DNA of 64,000 nucleotides from Bacillota bacterium. Lineage in GTDB: Bacteria > Bacillota > Clostridia > Acetivibrionales > JAMNXU01. A program made the translations under genes and the position numbers. The DNA lies in the NCBI GenBank assembly GCA_023623175.1, contig JAMNXU010000021.1, positions 194,912 through 258,911 of the forward strand, in the 5' to 3' direction. Positions 37,021-46,054 of the stretch are shown here, piece after piece. Under the pieces are notes generated by a model. The model did not search any database. It was not told the origin of the DNA and saw only the letters and a program-made list of their open reading frames with translations. Positions within the stretch are counted from its first letter, which is position 1. Each line of letters opens with the position of its first letter.

Positions 37021-37086
37021 AATGTTTCCTCCGTTTACTATCTTTTTCCCGTTTCGTTTATTATTGAATTTTCATAACTTTAATTT

Positions 37087-37248
37087 TCACTTTAAGGCAA
37101 TAAGCTTGACTTCAATATCCTCGAAATCATGCTTCATCTGGTAGCATTTCGAGCGGCTGTCGCAATAAATGCATCCGTGGGTGCATCCCCGATATATGTT
37201 CATGCCGTTTTTGGGTGAAAGAATTCCCTTTGCATTAACAAAATGCAT
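37087..37248 (-). pseudogene. Truncated radical SAM protein (N-terminal stump)
   Basis: A 53-codon frame starts at ATG behind AAGGTG and reads GILSPKNGMNIYRGCTHGCI, then YCDSRSKCYQ. This is the CxxxCxxC iron-sulfur motif of SplB/Rv2578c-like radical SAM proteins, normally about 280-300 residues. After FEDIEVKLIALK it stops, and DUF2461 begins 66 bases later, so the S-adenosylmethionine barrel is missing. It is probably inactive; a miniature protein that keeps the cluster site is possible but unlikely. Confidence 0.75.
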
Positions 37249-37664
37249 TGAATGAACACCTTGTTTCTTAACATTGAGTAGTATTGAGCCAGTAATTTAG
37301 CTTTAAAATGTCAAGTTTTTAGTATCCTGAAAATTCTTATTTCATCGTGCCCCAAATTTATTTGATAAATGCCTCATTTGCTTTAAATTTTCTTCTTTAT
37401 GATATATACACGGTTCAGTTCAAACACAGTTTTAGTCTAACATAAATAAATCACAAATTCTGCAGCTTCTTTATCAGAAAGACAGTAAAACGCAGACGGT
37501 GCAAACGGACCGCGCCTGTTGCCGATCCATGTAACCTGCGAATGCGTAAGCTGATTATATAATGCATTGGTTTTAATACATTAGCAGATTGTATTTAGGA
37601 TAATTAACTGATATTATACTGGTATAAATTCCAAACAAAAACTTGTCATTTCAGGGGAGTCCCT
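37249..37664. other. Intergenic region upstream of amidase
   Basis: A 416-base divergent gap, rich in A and T. Apart from the promoter candidate listed separately I see no gene, RNA or strong repeat. Confidence 0.45.
37589..37617 (+). promoter_or_regulatory. Candidate promoter for amidase gene
   Basis: TTGTAT (37589-37594), a 17-base spacer and TATTAT (37612-37617) lie about 48 bases upstream of the ATG. A reasonable sigma-A-type match. Confidence 0.45.
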
Positions 37665-39089
37665 ATGTTAAGTCTAAATGAAAAGACCATTTTGGAACTT
37701 CAAAATCTGATGGACGAAGGAAAACTTACATCCGTGGAGCTGGTCAGCTATTACATTGAAAGGATTGCAAAATACGACAAGGACGGCCCCAAACTAAATT
37801 CCGTACTGGAACTAAATCCCGACGTTTTCTTTATTGCTGAAGCAATGGATTATGAACGCAGGACAAAGGGCAGGAGAAGCCTGCTTCACGGTATTCCCGT
37901 GCTGATTAAGGACAATATCGACACGGGAGATAAAATGCACACAAGCGCCGGATCACTCGCCCTTGCCGATTCCTACGCTTCCGAAGACGCTTTCCTGGTA
38001 AAAAAGCTTCGCGAAGCCGGAGCAGTCATCATGGGCAAAACAAACATGACCGAGTTTGCCAACTTCATGACGTTTAACATGCCGTGCGGATACAGTTCCA
38101 GGGGAGGACAGGTGCTCAATCCCTATGACCCGGCAAAAACCCCGTCGGGCTCCAGCTCCGGATCCGCCGTAGCGGTAGCGTCCAATTTCTGCTCGGTGGC
38201 CGTTGGAACGGAAACCAACGGTTCAATTATAGGGCCTGCCAGGGCAAACTGTATAGAGGGAATAAAACCTACGGTCGGGCTCATCAGCCGCAGCGGAATC
38301 ATACCCATCAGCCACAGCCAGGATACGGCCGGCCCCCTGGCAAGAACGGTTTCCGACGCCGCCATATTGCTCAGTGCCATGATGGGAGCCGACGACAGCG
38401 ACCCTGCCACACTGGTGAGCGAATGCATCAAGCCGCAACAAATAATTGACGCCATTTCGGACACGGATATCCGCGGTCTCAGGATCGGCGTCAGCATTAC
38501 ATGCTACAATGAATTCACTGCGGAAGAGCGGCAGATTCTTGACGAAGCGGCAGGTATCCTTGAGCGCGAAGGCGCTGCCGTTATCAAACTGGACAACCTG
38601 AAAAAGGAACAAAGCGACGATGATTCTTCCGTATGCCTGCATGAATTCAAAGCGGGTATCAATTATTACCTTTCAAGAATAAGGCACCCAAGGATCAAAA
38701 CCCTCGCGGACATCATAGCATTTAACAGGCAAAATGCTGACAGAACCCTCAAGTACGGCCAGAAACTGCTCGAATTGTCGGAGCAGACCAGCGGAACCCT
38801 TACAGAAAGCCGGTACATCCTGGACCGGATGCTCGACATTGAACTTACCAGAACAAAAGTATTGGACAGGGCAATGAATGAACATAAACTGGACGCCCTC
38901 GTGTTCCTTGAAGACACAAGCCTTGCTCCCATTTCCGGTTATCCGGCCATAATTGTTCCGGCCGGAATGATTAACGGAACAACCTACGGAATGGAGTTTG
39001 TGGGCAGACGTTTCAGCGAGCCGTTGTTAATCAAACTGGCGCATGTATACGAACAGGCGACAAAACGCCGCTTCGAGCCGAATTTCTGA
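37665..39089 (+). CDS. Amidase signature family protein
   Basis: A 474-residue enzyme with the Ser-cisSer-Lys triad region: the Lys in PVLIKDNIDTGDKMHTSAGS and the Gly/Ser-rich TPSGSSSGSAVAVASN block, plus the SHSQDTAGPLARTVSDAA motif. It resembles amidases/6-aminohexanoate-cyclic-dimer-hydrolase-like proteins more than GatA, since no gatB or gatC is near. The start ATG follows GGGGAG. It probably hydrolyses a carboxamide; substrate unknown. Confidence 0.9.
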   Translation: MLSLNEKTILELQNLMDEGKLTSVELVSYYIERIAKYDKDGPKLNSVLELNPDVFFIAEAMDYERRTKGRRSLLHGIPVLIKDNIDTGDKMHTSAGSLALADSYASEDAFLVKKLREAGAVIMGKTNMTEFANFMTFNMPCGYSSRGGQVLNPYDPAKTPSGSSSGSAVAVASNFCSVAVGTETNGSIIGPARANCIEGIKPTVGLISRSGIIPISHSQDTAGPLARTVSDAAILLSAMMGADDSDPATLVSECIKPQQIIDAISDTDIRGLRIGVSITCYNEFTAEERQILDEAAGILEREGAAVIKLDNLKKEQSDDDSSVCLHEFKAGINYYLSRIRHPRIKTLADIIAFNRQNADRTLKYGQKLLELSEQTSGTLTESRYILDRMLDIELTRTKVLDRAMNEHKLDALVFLEDTSLAPISGYPAIIVPAGMINGTTYGMEFVGRRFSEPLLIKLAHVYEQATKRRFEPNF

Positions 39090-39182
39090 AACTTATCCCT
39101 TAGGATAACCGATATTGTAATCCCAAGATTGAGCGGTATTTTAATCCACTTTCGAATCCACATTTGCCGCATGCAATATAAA

Positions 39183-39210
39183 TAAGCCTGTTGGTACCAA
39201 ACCGACAGGC
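39183..39210 (-). terminator. Hairpin after Rsm22-like gene
   Basis: GCCTGTTGGT (39186-39195) pairs with ACCGACAGGC (39201-39210) with a five-base loop. On minus it is followed by TTATTTATATT, a modest T tract. It separates the converging amidase and Rsm22-like genes. Confidence 0.55.
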
Positions 39211-39238
39211 CTTGACACTGTTGCCCTGTTTTGTGTTG

Positions 39239-40480
39239 TTATTCTGTTTCGGCAATGTTTCCCTGTTTTGGGCATATAGGCCCTGGAAAAATCGAGCCCC
39301 AGCCCAGGTCCCTGGCTTTCCGGTACATTTCCCTGTCCCTTCGCGTTACAATCTTCCTGCTTATTCCCCCGGGGCCGCAGACTTCAAACTCAATATACCC
39401 TTTCCTTATCAGTGGATGGCGCAGCACTCTTCCCGGAACGCTTACCCTGCCCGGAGAGGTTTCCTCTGTTTCACTTTTGCTGCCCGGAGGCGTTTCCCCC
39501 GCTGTATCTTTTCCATCCGCGGCTCTCTCCGCTGCAGGGGATGCTTCCCCCGGATCGACTCCTCCTGCGTGCATGGCTTCTCCTGTTTTACGCGCGACGG
39601 CAACAAAAGAAAATTTCTCATCTTCATAGGAAAGCTCGCCTGCCTTGATCTGCCTGTGGAGCCGCGACCTTGAAATCCTCCGGGAAAAATGACACCAGTC
39701 GTCTTCCGCCATCGGGCACCGTGCATTATGGGGACACGGCGCAACAACGACGCCACCTTCATTAATAAGCTGCTCCCGAGCCTGCTTTATGCGCAAAAAT
39801 CCTGCCGGCGTCCCGGGTTCAATAATAATCAGTATGCCTGATGTGATCTTCCACAGGTTTTCCAGGAAAGTTTTCCTGTCTTTTTCGTCAAGCTCGCCCA
39901 ATACATAGGAAGCCGCAACCAAATCAAAAACATCGGCAGCAGTATCAAAATCACAGGATTGAACTTTGTCCGGTATATTGCATGAAGAATCAACGGAAGA
40001 AGCCCTCTCACGCGAAAAAACTTCTCTGATATTCTTAATGTCAGCACTAATCCAATCAGCATTCCGGATTGACGTCGACGATGCGTGTTTCGCCAGCCTT
40101 TTACCCAGTTCAATCATGCCGTCTTCTCTTTCAAGGAGCGTTATTGCCTTTATATCGGGGTAAATTGCGTCAGCCGCCCATATAACGGTTCCCGGGCCGG
40201 CCCCCGCGTCGAGCAAAGTTTGCGGTTTCCAACCAGGCAGCACTTCCCGTACCTGGTCCAGTGCTGAATAAACTGCCGCAAAGGTCGCAGGCATACGAAA
40301 GGCAGCATAAGCAAAAACATCTTCCCGGGATTCTATAAAACTCTTTCTTCCGGCCCATCCCGCCGGCCTGTTCTCACGATACCGGCCGGAAAGTCCTGAA
40401 GCAATTTGGGCCAGCCTTTTAGGAGAAATCTCCGTCAGCTCTGATTCCAGCGCATATCTCAATTCCTTCGGAAGTTCCAT
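39239..40480 (-). CDS. Rsm22-like rRNA methyltransferase
   Basis: A 413-residue SAM-dependent methyltransferase with motif I LLDAGAGPGTVIWAA and the family's C-terminal region (VVVAPCPHNARCPMAEDDWC, with clustered Cys, and CHFSRRISRSRLHR), matching Rsm22/small-subunit-ribosome methyltransferase-like proteins. Between that block and the final RHPLIRKGYIEFEV segment lies a roughly 50-residue Gly/Glu/Pro-rich linker. ATG 40480 is seven bases from AAAGGAG. It is single-gene on minus. Confidence 0.85.
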   Translation of the reverse strand: MELPKELRYALESELTEISPKRLAQIASGLSGRYRENRPAGWAGRKSFIESREDVFAYAAFRMPATFAAVYSALDQVREVLPGWKPQTLLDAGAGPGTVIWAADAIYPDIKAITLLEREDGMIELGKRLAKHASSTSIRNADWISADIKNIREVFSRERASSVDSSCNIPDKVQSCDFDTAADVFDLVAASYVLGELDEKDRKTFLENLWKITSGILIIIEPGTPAGFLRIKQAREQLINEGGVVVAPCPHNARCPMAEDDWCHFSRRISRSRLHRQIKAGELSYEDEKFSFVAVARKTGEAMHAGGVDPGEASPAAERAADGKDTAGETPPGSKSETEETSPGRVSVPGRVLRHPLIRKGYIEFEVCGPGGISRKIVTRRDREMYRKARDLGWGSIFPGPICPKQGNIAETE

Positions 40481-40584
40481 CAACGAACTCCTTTCAAAAA
40501 AATATCGTTAAATGTGATGACAAGGACGAGTAGGTTTTGCCCAGCCTGTCAGAAAAAAGTAAATCCATAGGGCAGTAATTGAAT

Positions 40585-41472
40585 TTACACTGATTCCGTC
40601 CCTTCACTTTCCTCCATTGATAAAATAAACTTCAATTGGTCAATTGATTTCAGCGCAGCGGCGTCTGCCGGCGTATCCATAAAAAACTTATCAAACGTCA
40701 GTTCCAGGTTATATACTCCTTTATACTCTCTGCTCTTTAATTTATTGATATATGGTATTAGGAAACCTGCTTCGGGCAAGATGACAGGATAATGGGTCCC
40801 CTGTTCACCAATTCCATGAATATGCGTGTGTATAACTTTCTTAATAAAATCCTCGCCGGGCATTTTTTCCGCAACCCCGTTTTTGAAGTTAGTATAGTAA
40901 TGTCCCATATCCCAGCATACTCCGACCCTCCCGTGATTTATTCCTTCGACAATGCGCATTACGCCCTCACATGACACTGAAGGGTCAACAATTCCTTTTG
41001 ATCGGTTTATTTCAACCGCGACATTAAAAGGTAAATCCCCTTTATCCATCAATTCAACCCACCGGGATACCGTCTTTATGGTCCGTTCGCTTAACTCATC
41101 AGAATGCCCGGTCTTATCCGAATAGGTATGTACAGTGATGATAACCCGGTCCGGATGATCAGGGATAAGTTCCAGGATTCCGGCAATGGACGGGAAGATC
41201 TCAAAAAATGATTTGCCTGTATCGTTTTCTCCCAAAACGCCATGTATGGTTATATCCATCCCTGCAGACCGAACCGTCTTTACTGCATCCAAAACCAACT
41301 TATTATCCATGCCGGGCTTAACATTGCGCAACTCAATGTAATGAACTCCCCTTTCCTTCAGGGTTTCCAGGAAGCTCTCCGGACTTTGATACTTATCAAG
41401 CAAAGCCTTGTCTCCCGTTTTGATGGGCGTCCCCGCCAAAAATTCCGTGGTTAGTGAAAAGCCAATATTCAA
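40585..41472 (-). CDS. Sugar phosphate isomerase/epimerase-like TIM barrel
   Basis: A 295-residue AP_endonuclease_2 (xylose-isomerase-like) barrel with EHIELR-like HYIELRNVKPG, ITIHGVLGENDTG, VAVEINRSKG, CWDMGHYYTN and HIHGIGEQGTHYPV segments carrying the usual His/Glu/Asp metal ligands. Such proteins isomerise sugars or inositol derivatives, or act as endonuclease IV relatives. It starts at TTG 41472 behind AAAGGATGAT. It is preceded on the same strand by the metallo-beta-lactamase-fold gene, about 160 bases away. Confidence 0.85.
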   Translation of the reverse strand: MNIGFSLTTEFLAGTPIKTGDKALLDKYQSPESFLETLKERGVHYIELRNVKPGMDNKLVLDAVKTVRSAGMDITIHGVLGENDTGKSFFEIFPSIAGILELIPDHPDRVIITVHTYSDKTGHSDELSERTIKTVSRWVELMDKGDLPFNVAVEINRSKGIVDPSVSCEGVMRIVEGINHGRVGVCWDMGHYYTNFKNGVAEKMPGEDFIKKVIHTHIHGIGEQGTHYPVILPEAGFLIPYINKLKSREYKGVYNLELTFDKFFMDTPADAAALKSIDQLKFILSMEESEGTESV

Positions 41473-41633
41473 CTAAATCATCCTTTCTTCCGAAATTAAA
41501 AAGCCGTTTATCCAAAAAGCAGCCACTTAAAAATTAATCAATTCAATAAATAATCCCCGTGCCAGCCACATGAGCCTTGCCCATGACTGCTTACCCGCAT
41601 TGATGAAACCTTCCCGTTTTCTTGGCACGAAAA

Positions 41634-42479
41634 CTATAAAGAATACCCACTCCAACGCCTGGATATTGAAACATCTATTTCAGGAGCCATGGCAGCCATT
41701 ACGTCCATTATCATGCCTCCATGGATATAGGTCCATATTTCTTCCGGTTTGCGGTCTGTTTCATACAGGTGCGCAAGGGTCACCTTCTTCGGCCGCAATG
41801 AAATAACAAACCTTGCAAATTGCTCAAGTTCCTTTGACGGGAAGGGATGAAGGCCGTTATTGCGGCCAAGCCACACATGCGCGATTAAATGGTCAATGTT
41901 TTCAAAAGCCGGGATTTTGCCTGTTTCATACCTGCGTACATCACCGGGAAACAGGAGGCGCCTGTTGCCCGTTTCAATAAGGTAGCCCATCGAATCAATA
42001 CCCTTCTCTCCGGGAATTTCCCAGTGCATCCCTTTATAGGCTTCAATCCGAACACCCTGAATTTCGATAATTTCACCCTCCCGGACCGGAATAATCTGAT
42101 CACGGGTTAAGGAAGTTTCCGTTAACGCGATATCCGTCATGAACTCCGGAATAACCCATTTTGCCGGCAATTGTGAAGCAATATTCACGGTACTCCTGTC
42201 AAAGTGATCCTGGTGTGCGTGGGTAACCAAAAAAAAGCTGATATCCTTCAAATCCTCGGGTAAACTTGGAGACAATTTTTCAAAAATAACCCTGTTCTTA
42301 AACGATAAATCTATTGCCCAACGAATATTGCCCGTCCTGAACAAGTAATTGGCTGCGCCAACCAGCCAGAATTTGTCCCTGTCAGAATTTTCTTTCCACT
42401 CGTTTATCGTGGAGTTCCATTTTTCGCGGCAATGTTTTTCCAGGTTATCATAATATGATTCCAGCAGGCTGGTTTTCAT
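41634..42479 (-). CDS. Metallo-beta-lactamase-fold hydrolase (UlaG-like)
   Basis: A 281-residue protein with the zinc motif THAHQDHFDRS, the LLFPGDVRRYETG segment (Asp ligand) and a late His in VTLAHLYETD. The overall pattern is closer to UlaG-type lactonases than to glyoxalases or beta-lactamases. The substrate is unknown; a lactone or cyclic phosphate linked to the adjacent sugar isomerase is a guess. The ATG start is at 42479. Confidence 0.85.
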   Translation of the reverse strand: MKTSLLESYYDNLEKHCREKWNSTINEWKENSDRDKFWLVGAANYLFRTGNIRWAIDLSFKNRVIFEKLSPSLPEDLKDISFFLVTHAHQDHFDRSTVNIASQLPAKWVIPEFMTDIALTETSLTRDQIIPVREGEIIEIQGVRIEAYKGMHWEIPGEKGIDSMGYLIETGNRRLLFPGDVRRYETGKIPAFENIDHLIAHVWLGRNNGLHPFPSKELEQFARFVISLRPKKVTLAHLYETDRKPEEIWTYIHGGMIMDVMAAMAPEIDVSISRRWSGYSL

Positions 42480-42808
42480 AATATCACTTTCCTTCTGTCA
42501 GGTGCTCTTTTTCCTGTATTAAAATTATATTATATAACAGGGTTGATATGGGCAATTTATTTGCGCTTTTTACTTTCGGCAGGGGATAACCCAGTCAACT
42601 CAGCATTATTTATTCATGTGGAATGGAAAAACTCCGAATTCGGGAACTTGGTTGTCAGCATGTATTATAATTAGTCCCTATTGCCAAAGGCTGATACTTT
42701 CAGCTCTGTCAAAAGAAAATTTCAGGTTTACATTCATATCGCGCAAGCATTACAAAGGCATCCTTCAGGAAGCCCTTATTTTTTACTTATTTTTATTTAT
42801 TAAGGTTT
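42480..42808. other. Intergenic region, nothing recognised
   Basis: A 329-base AT-rich gap between two minus-strand genes. No coding pattern, strong hairpin with T tract or tRNA is visible. Confidence 0.5.
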
Positions 42809-43495
42809 TTAAAACCCCACCTGGTCTGCGGCATATGTTGCTTCTTCAGTGGTAAACCCGTCAAATTCCAATTGATGTATTAATCCGCTTCGGGAAAACG
42901 ACATTATATCGAGGTATTGCTTTGCCTTTTTAACAGCTTGCTCTTTCCAGTTTACATTCAGTTGATTTACTCCATATGCCGCTTCTGCATTTGTAAATCC
43001 GTCAAATTCCAGTTGTTCTATTAAGCCACTTTTTGAAAAAGGCATTGTATTCAAATATTGTTTGCCTTTTTTAACAGCCTGGTCGTTCCAGTTCACATTC
43101 AATTTATTCACTGCATAAGTGGCATCGGCATTGCTGAAACCTTCATATTCCAGCTGCTCTATAAGGCCTTCTTTTGAAAACGGCATGGTTCGCAAATACT
43201 GCTCGGCTTTTCTGACCGCATTTTTTTGAGAGACTGTCTCTGTATTCTTCTCTTTCCCGGCATCTGTAGTTCCCGTCCCCGTTGTTTCTTTTACTGATGC
43301 AGATTTATCTTCCTTCGATGGCTGCTTATTGCCCGCGTCCACTGCATCCCGTGCCTGTTCGGTATTCTCGTCCAAACCAGCTTTATTTCCATCGCCGTCC
43401 CCGCCCCGGCCGCCGGCAATACCGACTGCCACGATGAAAACAAGAAGCCAGAACCACCAACGCTTATATATTGGTTTCTTTAACTCATCGCTCAT
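42809..43495 (-). CDS. Membrane-anchored Ltp-repeat protein
   Basis: A 228-residue protein with one N-terminal helix (RWWFWLLVFIVAVGIAGG), a low-complexity charged linker and three near-identical ~46-residue Ltp-family (PF07553) repeats, each YL(R/N/D)xMxFSxxGLIxQLExxGF followed by A.YA(V/A). Ltp domains occur in host-surface lipoproteins; a phage-encoded version (TP-J34 Ltp) blocks DNA injection by other phages. No phage genes are nearby and there is no lipobox Cys. ATG 43495 follows GGTGGG. Confidence 0.85.
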   Translation of the reverse strand: MSDELKKPIYKRWWFWLLVFIVAVGIAGGRGGDGDGNKAGLDENTEQARDAVDAGNKQPSKEDKSASVKETTGTGTTDAGKEKNTETVSQKNAVRKAEQYLRTMPFSKEGLIEQLEYEGFSNADATYAVNKLNVNWNDQAVKKGKQYLNTMPFSKSGLIEQLEFDGFTNAEAAYGVNQLNVNWKEQAVKKAKQYLDIMSFSRSGLIHQLEFDGFTTEEATYAADQVGF

Positions 43496-43682
43496 TTCGG
43501 ATCCCACCGTTTTTTAAAAAATTTGGTTCTGTACAGGCATAAGTATCGCCAGATTTTATACTCTCAAAAAAATAGACATAATATACTTTCTTTTCATTGC
43601 CACATTGTCGAAAACAGCAGGACTTTCTGTCATTATCCGGACCTCCGGTCAATTCATAACACGATGCCGGAAGCCATTCTGC

Positions 43683-43724
43683 AAAAAAACAAGAGCCTGC
43701 AGCTTTTACACTTACAGGCTCTTG
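43683..43724 (-). terminator. Terminator of tRNA-Arg(ACG)
   Basis: AAGAGCCTG (minus strand, 43723-43715) pairs with CAGGCTCTT (43699-43691) and is followed by GTTTTTTTG. Confidence 0.85.
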
Positions 43725-43729
43725 TTTAC

Positions 43730-43806
<77 letters not shown>

Positions 43807-43955
43807 ATATATTATTATCTTATCTGAAGCAAATAAAATTATACAAAATTACCTCACGCAAGTCAAGGGATGTGAAAAATTACCGAGCACATTTGCCGAT
43901 AAAAGAATTGGACCATTATTTAAAAACTGTGGCAACTGCGCCGCCGTCTCGGTTG

Positions 43956-43984
43956 TTGTTATTAAACAACCCCAATGATATAAT
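43956..43984 (+). promoter_or_regulatory. Promoter of dnaD-dnaC unit
   Basis: TTGTTA (43956-43961), a 17-base spacer and perfect TATAAT (43979-43984) lie 31 bases before the dnaD ATG. A strong sigma-A-type match. Confidence 0.75.
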
Positions 43985-44015
43985 GGGACTTACAGTGAAA
44001 CAATCGGAGGTCAAA

Positions 44016-44996
44016 ATGAATTTTACCGTGCATTCCTCGCTTTACTCGGACACCCTGGTGCCCGACATTTTCATAACCGAATACATGCCTCTGATCAAGG
44101 GAGAACACCTTAAAGTATATATTTATATCCTCTTTTTGGCCAAGCATAACAAGCGGGCATCTGTCGATGAACTTGCGAGGATTTTGTGCCTGGATTCCGA
44201 TACTGTAAAAAAAGCAATGGCCGAGCTGGAGTCAGCAGGCCTGGTTTACCGCATGAATGACAACATAGAAGTCATTGACCTCAAAGAGCGCGAAATACGC
44301 AAGCTTTACAGGCCCAAGACCACTTCTTCCCCTGAGGAAGCTTTGGCCAACAATGAAAAGAACAAGCGCAGGAATGACATTATAACGGCTATAAACCACA
44401 CGTTCTTCCAGGGCCTCATGCCTCCGTCGTGGTACACCAACATAGATGCGTGGTTTGAGCGCTACAAGTTCGACGAGGACGTAATGCTTGCGCTCTTTCA
44501 CCACTGCAGTTCCCATGGCGGGCTGCATCCCAATTACATAACAAAAGTCGCCCAAAACTGGTACAACAAAAAAATAAAAACTTCGTTCGACCTTGACAGG
44601 TATTCGATGGAATACCAAAAATACAAGGACGTAAAGGCAAAGATAATTAAAAAACTCAAGCTCTCGCGCAACCTGACCGAGTATGAAGAGGAAATAGCCG
44701 AAAAGTGGGTAATGGATTACAAGTACGATTTCAATATAATTGAACTCGCGCTTAAGAAAACCGTATCCAAAACCAACCCCAATTTCAAATACCTTGACGC
44801 AATAATCACCGACTGGTACAACAACGGGCTGCGTACAAAGGATGATATCATTTTATACGACAAGGCCGCTAAAAACCCGGACAAAAAGTCAGCCGCGGAC
44901 GCCGCCGTCCACAAAAACGTGCCCCAGAGCGGTAATTACGAGCAGCGCAAATACGACGACAGCGAACTGGACCAGCTGTATTCAAACCTGAAATAA
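44016..44996 (+). CDS. DnaD domain primosome protein
   Basis: A 326-residue protein starting at ATG 44016 behind GGAGGT. A winged-helix N-terminal domain (VDELARILCLDSDTVKKAMA) is followed by two DnaD/DnaB_2 C-terminal modules (PNYITKVAQNWYNKKIKT, FKYLDAIITDWYNNGLRTKD). In Firmicutes DnaD-type proteins remodel DNA at the origin and recruit helicase loading. The dnaC-type loader follows 15 bases downstream, which is the usual clostridial arrangement. The frame extends upstream through the tRNA region, but that part is not coding. Confidence 0.92.
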   Translation: MNFTVHSSLYSDTLVPDIFITEYMPLIKGEHLKVYIYILFLAKHNKRASVDELARILCLDSDTVKKAMAELESAGLVYRMNDNIEVIDLKEREIRKLYRPKTTSSPEEALANNEKNKRRNDIITAINHTFFQGLMPPSWYTNIDAWFERYKFDEDVMLALFHHCSSHGGLHPNYITKVAQNWYNKKIKTSFDLDRYSMEYQKYKDVKAKIIKKLKLSRNLTEYEEEIAEKWVMDYKYDFNIIELALKKTVSKTNPNFKYLDAIITDWYNNGLRTKDDIILYDKAAKNPDKKSAADAAVHKNVPQSGNYEQRKYDDSELDQLYSNLK

Positions 44997-45011
44997 GAGG
45001 TATTGCAAACC

Positions 45012-46046
45012 ATGTACGAAAAAACGCTCAGAGAAGTAAAAATTGAATATGAAAGGCGGCAAAAGGAAGCCAGTGACAGGCTCCAGGCGCGAATTGACGA
45101 GGTATATTCGCGCATACCCGAGCTTGAAAAACTGGATATGGAAGCAAAGCTTCTCGGTATACATTACAACCGGCTCATCCTTGAAGGCGAGGAAACGGCC
45201 GAAAGCGCCGCCCTTAAACTCGACGAGCAGTTAAGGAACATAAGGAAGGAAAAGCTGCGTCTGCTGACAAATGCCGGTTACTCGCCGGATTACCTGGAGA
45301 TGCAATACATCTGCCCCCGCTGCAGGGATACGGGTTTTGTCGAAGTCGACGGGCTGACGGAAAAATGCTCATGCTATCGCCAGCTTCTTATAGAACACCT
45401 CTACAGGCTTTCAAACATAGGAGCGCTGAAAAACATAACCTTTGACAAGTTTGACGCGGACCTTTTTTCCGACGCGGTCGATGTTAAAAAATACGGTATT
45501 CCCGTATCTCCAAGGGAAAACATTATTAATATAAAGAATGCCTGCCTTAAATTCGTTGAAAATTTCAACAGCCCGGAAGAAAAAAACCTTTTCTTCACAG
45601 GGCCAACGGGTGTCGGCAAGACCTTTATGGCAGGCTGTATAGCTTCCAGCCTTCTGGATAAGGGCGTTACCGTGCTTTACCTCACGGCCCCGGCGCTTTT
45701 CAACGAAATTAACGAAACGAGGGCCAGGTCTTTCAAGGAAGATACCTGTGAAGATTCGGTCTATAAAAACATATTCGAAGTCGAGCTTCTCATAATCGAT
45801 GACCTGGGCACGGAATCGCCTACTGCCGCAAGGTACGCGGAACTGCTGAACATAATTAACACGCGGCTCGCCATTAACGCCCAGCGTCCGTGCAAGACAA
45901 TAATATCATCCAATGTAGGAATAAAGCAGCTTTACGAATATTACGACGAGAGAATTGCTTCGCGCATAGTCGGCAATTTCAATATATACCTGTTTGCCGG
46001 CGATGATTTGAGAAAAACCCTCGCTTTGAAAGAAAAACGGCAATAG
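45012..46046 (+). CDS. DnaC/DnaI-like helicase loader ATPase
   Basis: A 344-residue protein starting at ATG 45012, eleven bases after AAGAGG. An N-terminal coiled region and a zinc-binding cluster (CPRCRDTGFVEVDG, EKCSC) precede an AAA+ domain with Walker A GPTGVGKTFM and Walker B LLIIDDLGTE, as in DnaI/DnaC loaders of the replicative helicase. An IstB transposase helper is excluded by the zinc region and by the upstream dnaD gene. Confidence 0.92.
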   Translation: MYEKTLREVKIEYERRQKEASDRLQARIDEVYSRIPELEKLDMEAKLLGIHYNRLILEGEETAESAALKLDEQLRNIRKEKLRLLTNAGYSPDYLEMQYICPRCRDTGFVEVDGLTEKCSCYRQLLIEHLYRLSNIGALKNITFDKFDADLFSDAVDVKKYGIPVSPRENIINIKNACLKFVENFNSPEEKNLFFTGPTGVGKTFMAGCIASSLLDKGVTVLYLTAPALFNEINETRARSFKEDTCEDSVYKNIFEVELLIIDDLGTESPTAARYAELLNIINTRLAINAQRPCKTIISSNVGIKQLYEYYDERIASRIVGNFNIYLFAGDDLRKTLALKEKRQ

Positions 46047-46054
46047 GTCAGGTG

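Noticed and set aside
42616-42855. 79-codon plus-strand frame
   Set aside because: No ribosome site, odd composition and overlap with the end of the Ltp-repeat gene.
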